Assembly: GCA_942159475.1 (NCBI GenBank)
Contig: OW804094.1
Location: 129,256,755-129,320,754, forward strand
Direction: 5' to 3'
Origin: Sthenelais limicola
Taxonomy: Eukaryota > Annelida > Polychaeta > Phyllodocida > Sigalionidae
DNA length: 64,000 bases
The translations under genes and the position numbers were made by a program. This document shows, in pieces, positions 62,152-64,000 of the stretch (positions within the stretch are counted from its first letter, which is position 1; every line of letters begins with the position of its first letter). The notes beneath the pieces are model-generated. The model saw nothing but the letters and a program-made list of their open reading frames with translations, searched no databases and was not told the origin of the DNA.

Positions 62152-62510
62152 TTATAATACAGATTTAAGATATGGATCGAATTCAGCTATATACCCCGCA
62201 TTAAGGTATGACCTGAATTTAATCCGCGTAGTCGTAAGCTGAACCGTGTCTGGCAATTCGTTCCATAACAACGGCAGTGTGAAAAGATAGGATTTCCTGA
62301 AAACTTCATTTCTTGGGAAGGGAACTTTTAATTTCTTCCCTTTCTTTAATCTTCGCAACCCTATATTTCTGGTATCGATATTACTTGGGTCCCTAGAACG
62401 TAAGAAGGCCCTGTCCAATGTATGTATATTTCTCCTGGTTCCCAGGGATGGGATTTTCAGTTTGGCATGTATTGCAGCCGTGCTTGTATACTTTGGGAGA
62501 TTTAGAATTA
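62152..62510 (-). pseudogene. C-terminal fragment of a LINE reverse transcriptase
   Basis: The frame runs on the minus strand from about 62510 to a TAA at 62152-62154. It contains SLGTRRNIHTLDRAFLRSRD, a basic RRLKKGKKLKVPFPRNEVF stretch, FRKSYLFTLPLLWNELPDTV, and a closing segment with FRSYLN. The F-R-K-S...LWNELP block followed by a short F-x-S-x-L segment is the hallmark of the region after the RT domain in CR1/L2/jockey-like LINEs. The catalytic RT and endonuclease domains are missing. The remaining frame is intact and free of stops, so the insertion is fairly young. The exact clade is not resolved. Confidence 0.75.
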
Positions 62511-63034
62511 TGTTATGGGGGGCGGGGGATTAGGTGTGGGGGAGGGGGGGGGGGCGGTAGGTGACTTCCCATATGACTGCCCACCCTGTGCAGTCATTTC
62601 TGACAGCATATAGAACAGATGGTAAGATGCACTGGTTCCAGTTCATCCTCCAACTGGCTTCACCCTAGCCCATACAGTATTTGGAACAACAGGTACAGGG
62701 GCATTCTGTATACATGCAGATTGCAACCACTATCTATATGTTGTTTGGACAGCAACCACCCCCTATATAGTGTTTCCACCAGTGCCCACTCTATACCTCG
62801 GTTCCTTTGGTGGTTTTCAGTGTGTATGGGCTTGGCTAGGCAAAGATCTAAAGTAACAAACACCCTCCAATATATACACATAGAGTGTCACCTTTGAACA
62901 TGGCAGGGATTTACTACCACCTATATAGTGTTTCAACACTGTCAAGTCAGAACCTGCCTTGCTGAACATGATGGGGGACTCTTCATTCCATGGTACCCTA
63001 TACTAGATATGCCAAGATCCTTTAGTGTTGAAGG

Positions 63035-63064
63035 TAGGGTTAGGGTAGGGGTTAGGGTATGGGG
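63035..63064 (+). repeat. Telomere-like TTAGGG run
   Basis: TAGGGTTAGGGTAGGGGTTA and the following GGGTATGGGG are a degenerate run of the animal telomere hexamer. The run is only about five units long, so it is an interstitial telomere-like sequence or simple G-rich drift rather than a chromosome end. Confidence 0.6.
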
Positions 63065-63069
63065 TCCCT

Positions 63070-63089
63070 GGGGGTGGGGGTGGGGAGGG
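63070..63089 (+). other. G-quadruplex motif
   Basis: GGGGGTGGGGGTGGGGAGGG has four G runs with one-base loops, an ideal intramolecular quadruplex sequence on the plus strand. It directly follows the TTAGGG-like run. Confidence 0.7.
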
Positions 63090-63151
63090 CTCATGGGAGG
63101 GGGTTGTTGAGGGGGTATATGTCACAAGTCTCCTGTAGGTATATGCATGCT

Positions 63152-63245
63152 CCCCCCCCCCCCCCCCACCCTAAACAAATGTGAGGAATTTGTTTTTTTT
63201 CTTTGATGGAGTCTAGGCTCTCTTTTGATGACAGGAAGCCTACTG
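63152..63245 (+). repeat. C-tract module, copy 1
   Basis: A run of 16 C is followed by ACCCTAAACAAAT, a T run, TTTGATGGAGTCTAGG, then TTTTGATGACAGGAAGCCTA. It is repeated at 63297-63400. Confidence 0.8.
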
Positions 63246-63296
63246 CCCCCCACCTTCTGCCCCTCCCCCTCCCCCCTCCCCTCTCCCCCTCTCTCT

Positions 63297-63400
63297 CCCC
63301 CCCCCCCCCCCCCCCCGCCACACTAAACAAATTTTTGTGAAATTCTTCTTCATCAATGGAGTGTATCTAGGTTCTCTTCTGATGATAGGAAGCCTACTGC
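63297..63400 (+). repeat. C-tract module, copy 2
   Basis: A run of 20 C followed by CACTAAACAAAT, TCAATGGAGTGTATCTAGG and CTGATGATAGGAAGCCTACTG. It is a diverged direct repeat of 63152-63245. Such C tracts commonly cause assembly or sequencing errors, so their lengths should be treated with caution. Confidence 0.8.
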
Positions 63401-63757
63401 GCCTACAAATCCTCATAATTGAAATTCAATATCTAATAATATTCCCTGGAGGGCTGTCTCGTATCGTGACATGCTTAAATAATTTGTATTTTTGTCCTTG
63501 CACTTAAGCCCCTGCCTGTCTTATGATAATACAAGGATGATCATTTTATATAATCATATGAATACATTGATGTGAATGCAATTATATTCCATATTTATTA
63601 TGAATACATATATAATTGAATATGAAGCATGGGTGCCCTAAAGACTGTTGTGTCATATTGTGACATAAATTTGACGGACAAGATATTTAGGCTTAGTTCA
63701 GGGAGAATTTAAATATCAAGACAGAAATTGTCTAAAATAATGTCCTCTGAAAAAATC
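63401..63757. other. A/T-rich spacer inside the repeat block
   Basis: I see no gene or repeat. It separates the C-tract modules from the 35-bp tandem repeat. Confidence 0.5.
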
Positions 63758-63827
63758 TGCCCCAGGGGGGTCGGGGATTTACAGGAATTTCTTGCCCTGG
63801 GGGGTCGGGGATTTCATCAAATTTCCC
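63758..63827 (+). repeat. 35-bp tandem repeat, two units
   Basis: Units at 63758-63792 and 63793-63827 share TGCCC, GGGGGGTCGGGGATTT and an AATTTC word. It lies just inside the right inverted-repeat arm, with no counterpart inside the left arm. Confidence 0.7.
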
Positions 63828-63840
63828 AAAAGGCCAAGGA

Positions 63841-63895
63841 CATTCCCCTACCTACCCGGGGGTGGGGGGGTGGGGGATGCAATTGACAAGTGCAT
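63841..63895 (-). repeat. Right arm of the perfect 55-bp inverted repeat
   Basis: Exact reverse complement of 61243-61297 over all 55 bases, with the bases on both sides differing. The two arms enclose about 2.65 kb, or about 1.64 kb without the LINE. Confidence 0.95.
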
Positions 63896-64000
63896 TACGG
63901 TCGTATCCTGTAAAAGCCCCGTTAGCGCACAACCCATCCGCCAACTCTCACACCCTCTCCGACCCCACGGCCACACCCCCTCCAACTAAAATCCAACAAA

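Larger units (their letters stand above)
61504..62516 (-). mobile_element. 5'-truncated LINE (CR1/L2-like), 3' end
   Basis: On the minus strand this is the last 119 or so codons of a reverse-transcriptase protein, a roughly 610-bp 3' UTR with AATAAA near its end, and a TA microsatellite tail. It breaks at its 5' side where the G-rich host repeat resumes. TGTTAT occurs at both edges (61501-61506 and 62511-62516), a candidate target-site duplication. 5' truncation, a microsatellite 3' tail and a short duplication are standard for CR1/L2-type LINEs. It is inserted within the inverted-repeat-bounded block. Confidence 0.7.
62517..63840. repeat. G/C-rich repeat block right of the LINE
   Basis: A mosaic of G runs, C runs and duplicated words (CTATATAGTGTTTC at about 62763 and 62920, for example). 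There is no coding frame of interest. Together with 61298-61503 it appears to be one unit split by the LINE. Confidence 0.6.

Overview
This window looks like nuclear DNA of an animal, probably a bilaterian invertebrate. Coding sequence is sparse and split by kilobase-scale introns with GT/AG junctions. The background is A/T-rich and densely interspersed with short repeats: a terminal-inverted-repeat element family, a SINE-type tail, a Penelope-like hammerhead motif, and a 5'-truncated CR1/L2-like LINE. TTAGGG-type telomere-like repeats are also present. There is no sign of bacterial operons, phage, CRISPR or tRNA genes. I cannot name the species; a lophotrochozoan or similar marine invertebrate is a guess.

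Layout. From 1 to 21 kb there is mostly non-coding DNA. It contains a striking 27-bp perfect-stem hairpin (3394-3472), a cysteine-rich exon-like reading frame on the minus strand (5300-5548), G/C-richer islands near 4.7-5.3 kb and 11.0-11.65 kb, a 41-bp tandem duplication (10657-10738) and a SINE-type 3' tail (18231-18304). From 21 to 29 kb lie the three best-supported exons. One is on the plus strand (21435-21578, protein not recognised). Two are on the minus strand (29114-29186 and 22780-22921); they are phase-compatible and join into one secreted-type, cysteine-containing fragment resembling the DUF7044 group of invertebrate proteins. The plus exon lies 1.2 kb beyond the last minus exon found, so the two genes converge or interleave.

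From 29 to 41 kb I see no confident gene. From 41.5 to 55 kb there are five copies of one TIR element family, a nested repeat cluster at 46.1-47.0 kb, two exon-like plus-strand frames behind strong acceptors (48812 and 55199), and a CpG-rich, GAGA-rich minus-strand promoter-like segment (52500-52920). That segment could be the 5' end of the minus-strand gene, but nothing links them directly. A second CpG-rich segment with a 107-codon minus frame lies at 57.24-57.66 kb.

The last 2.7 kb (61243-63895) is a G/C-rich repeat block bounded by a perfect 55-bp inverted repeat. It holds G-quadruplex-type and telomere-like runs, long C tracts and duplicated modules. A minus-strand LINE 3' end with a (TA)16 tail has inserted into it.

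Most open frames of 60-140 codons in this window are what A/T-moderate non-coding DNA gives by chance, and they are left out. Exon calls here rest on reading-frame quality and splice sites only; no database search was possible.
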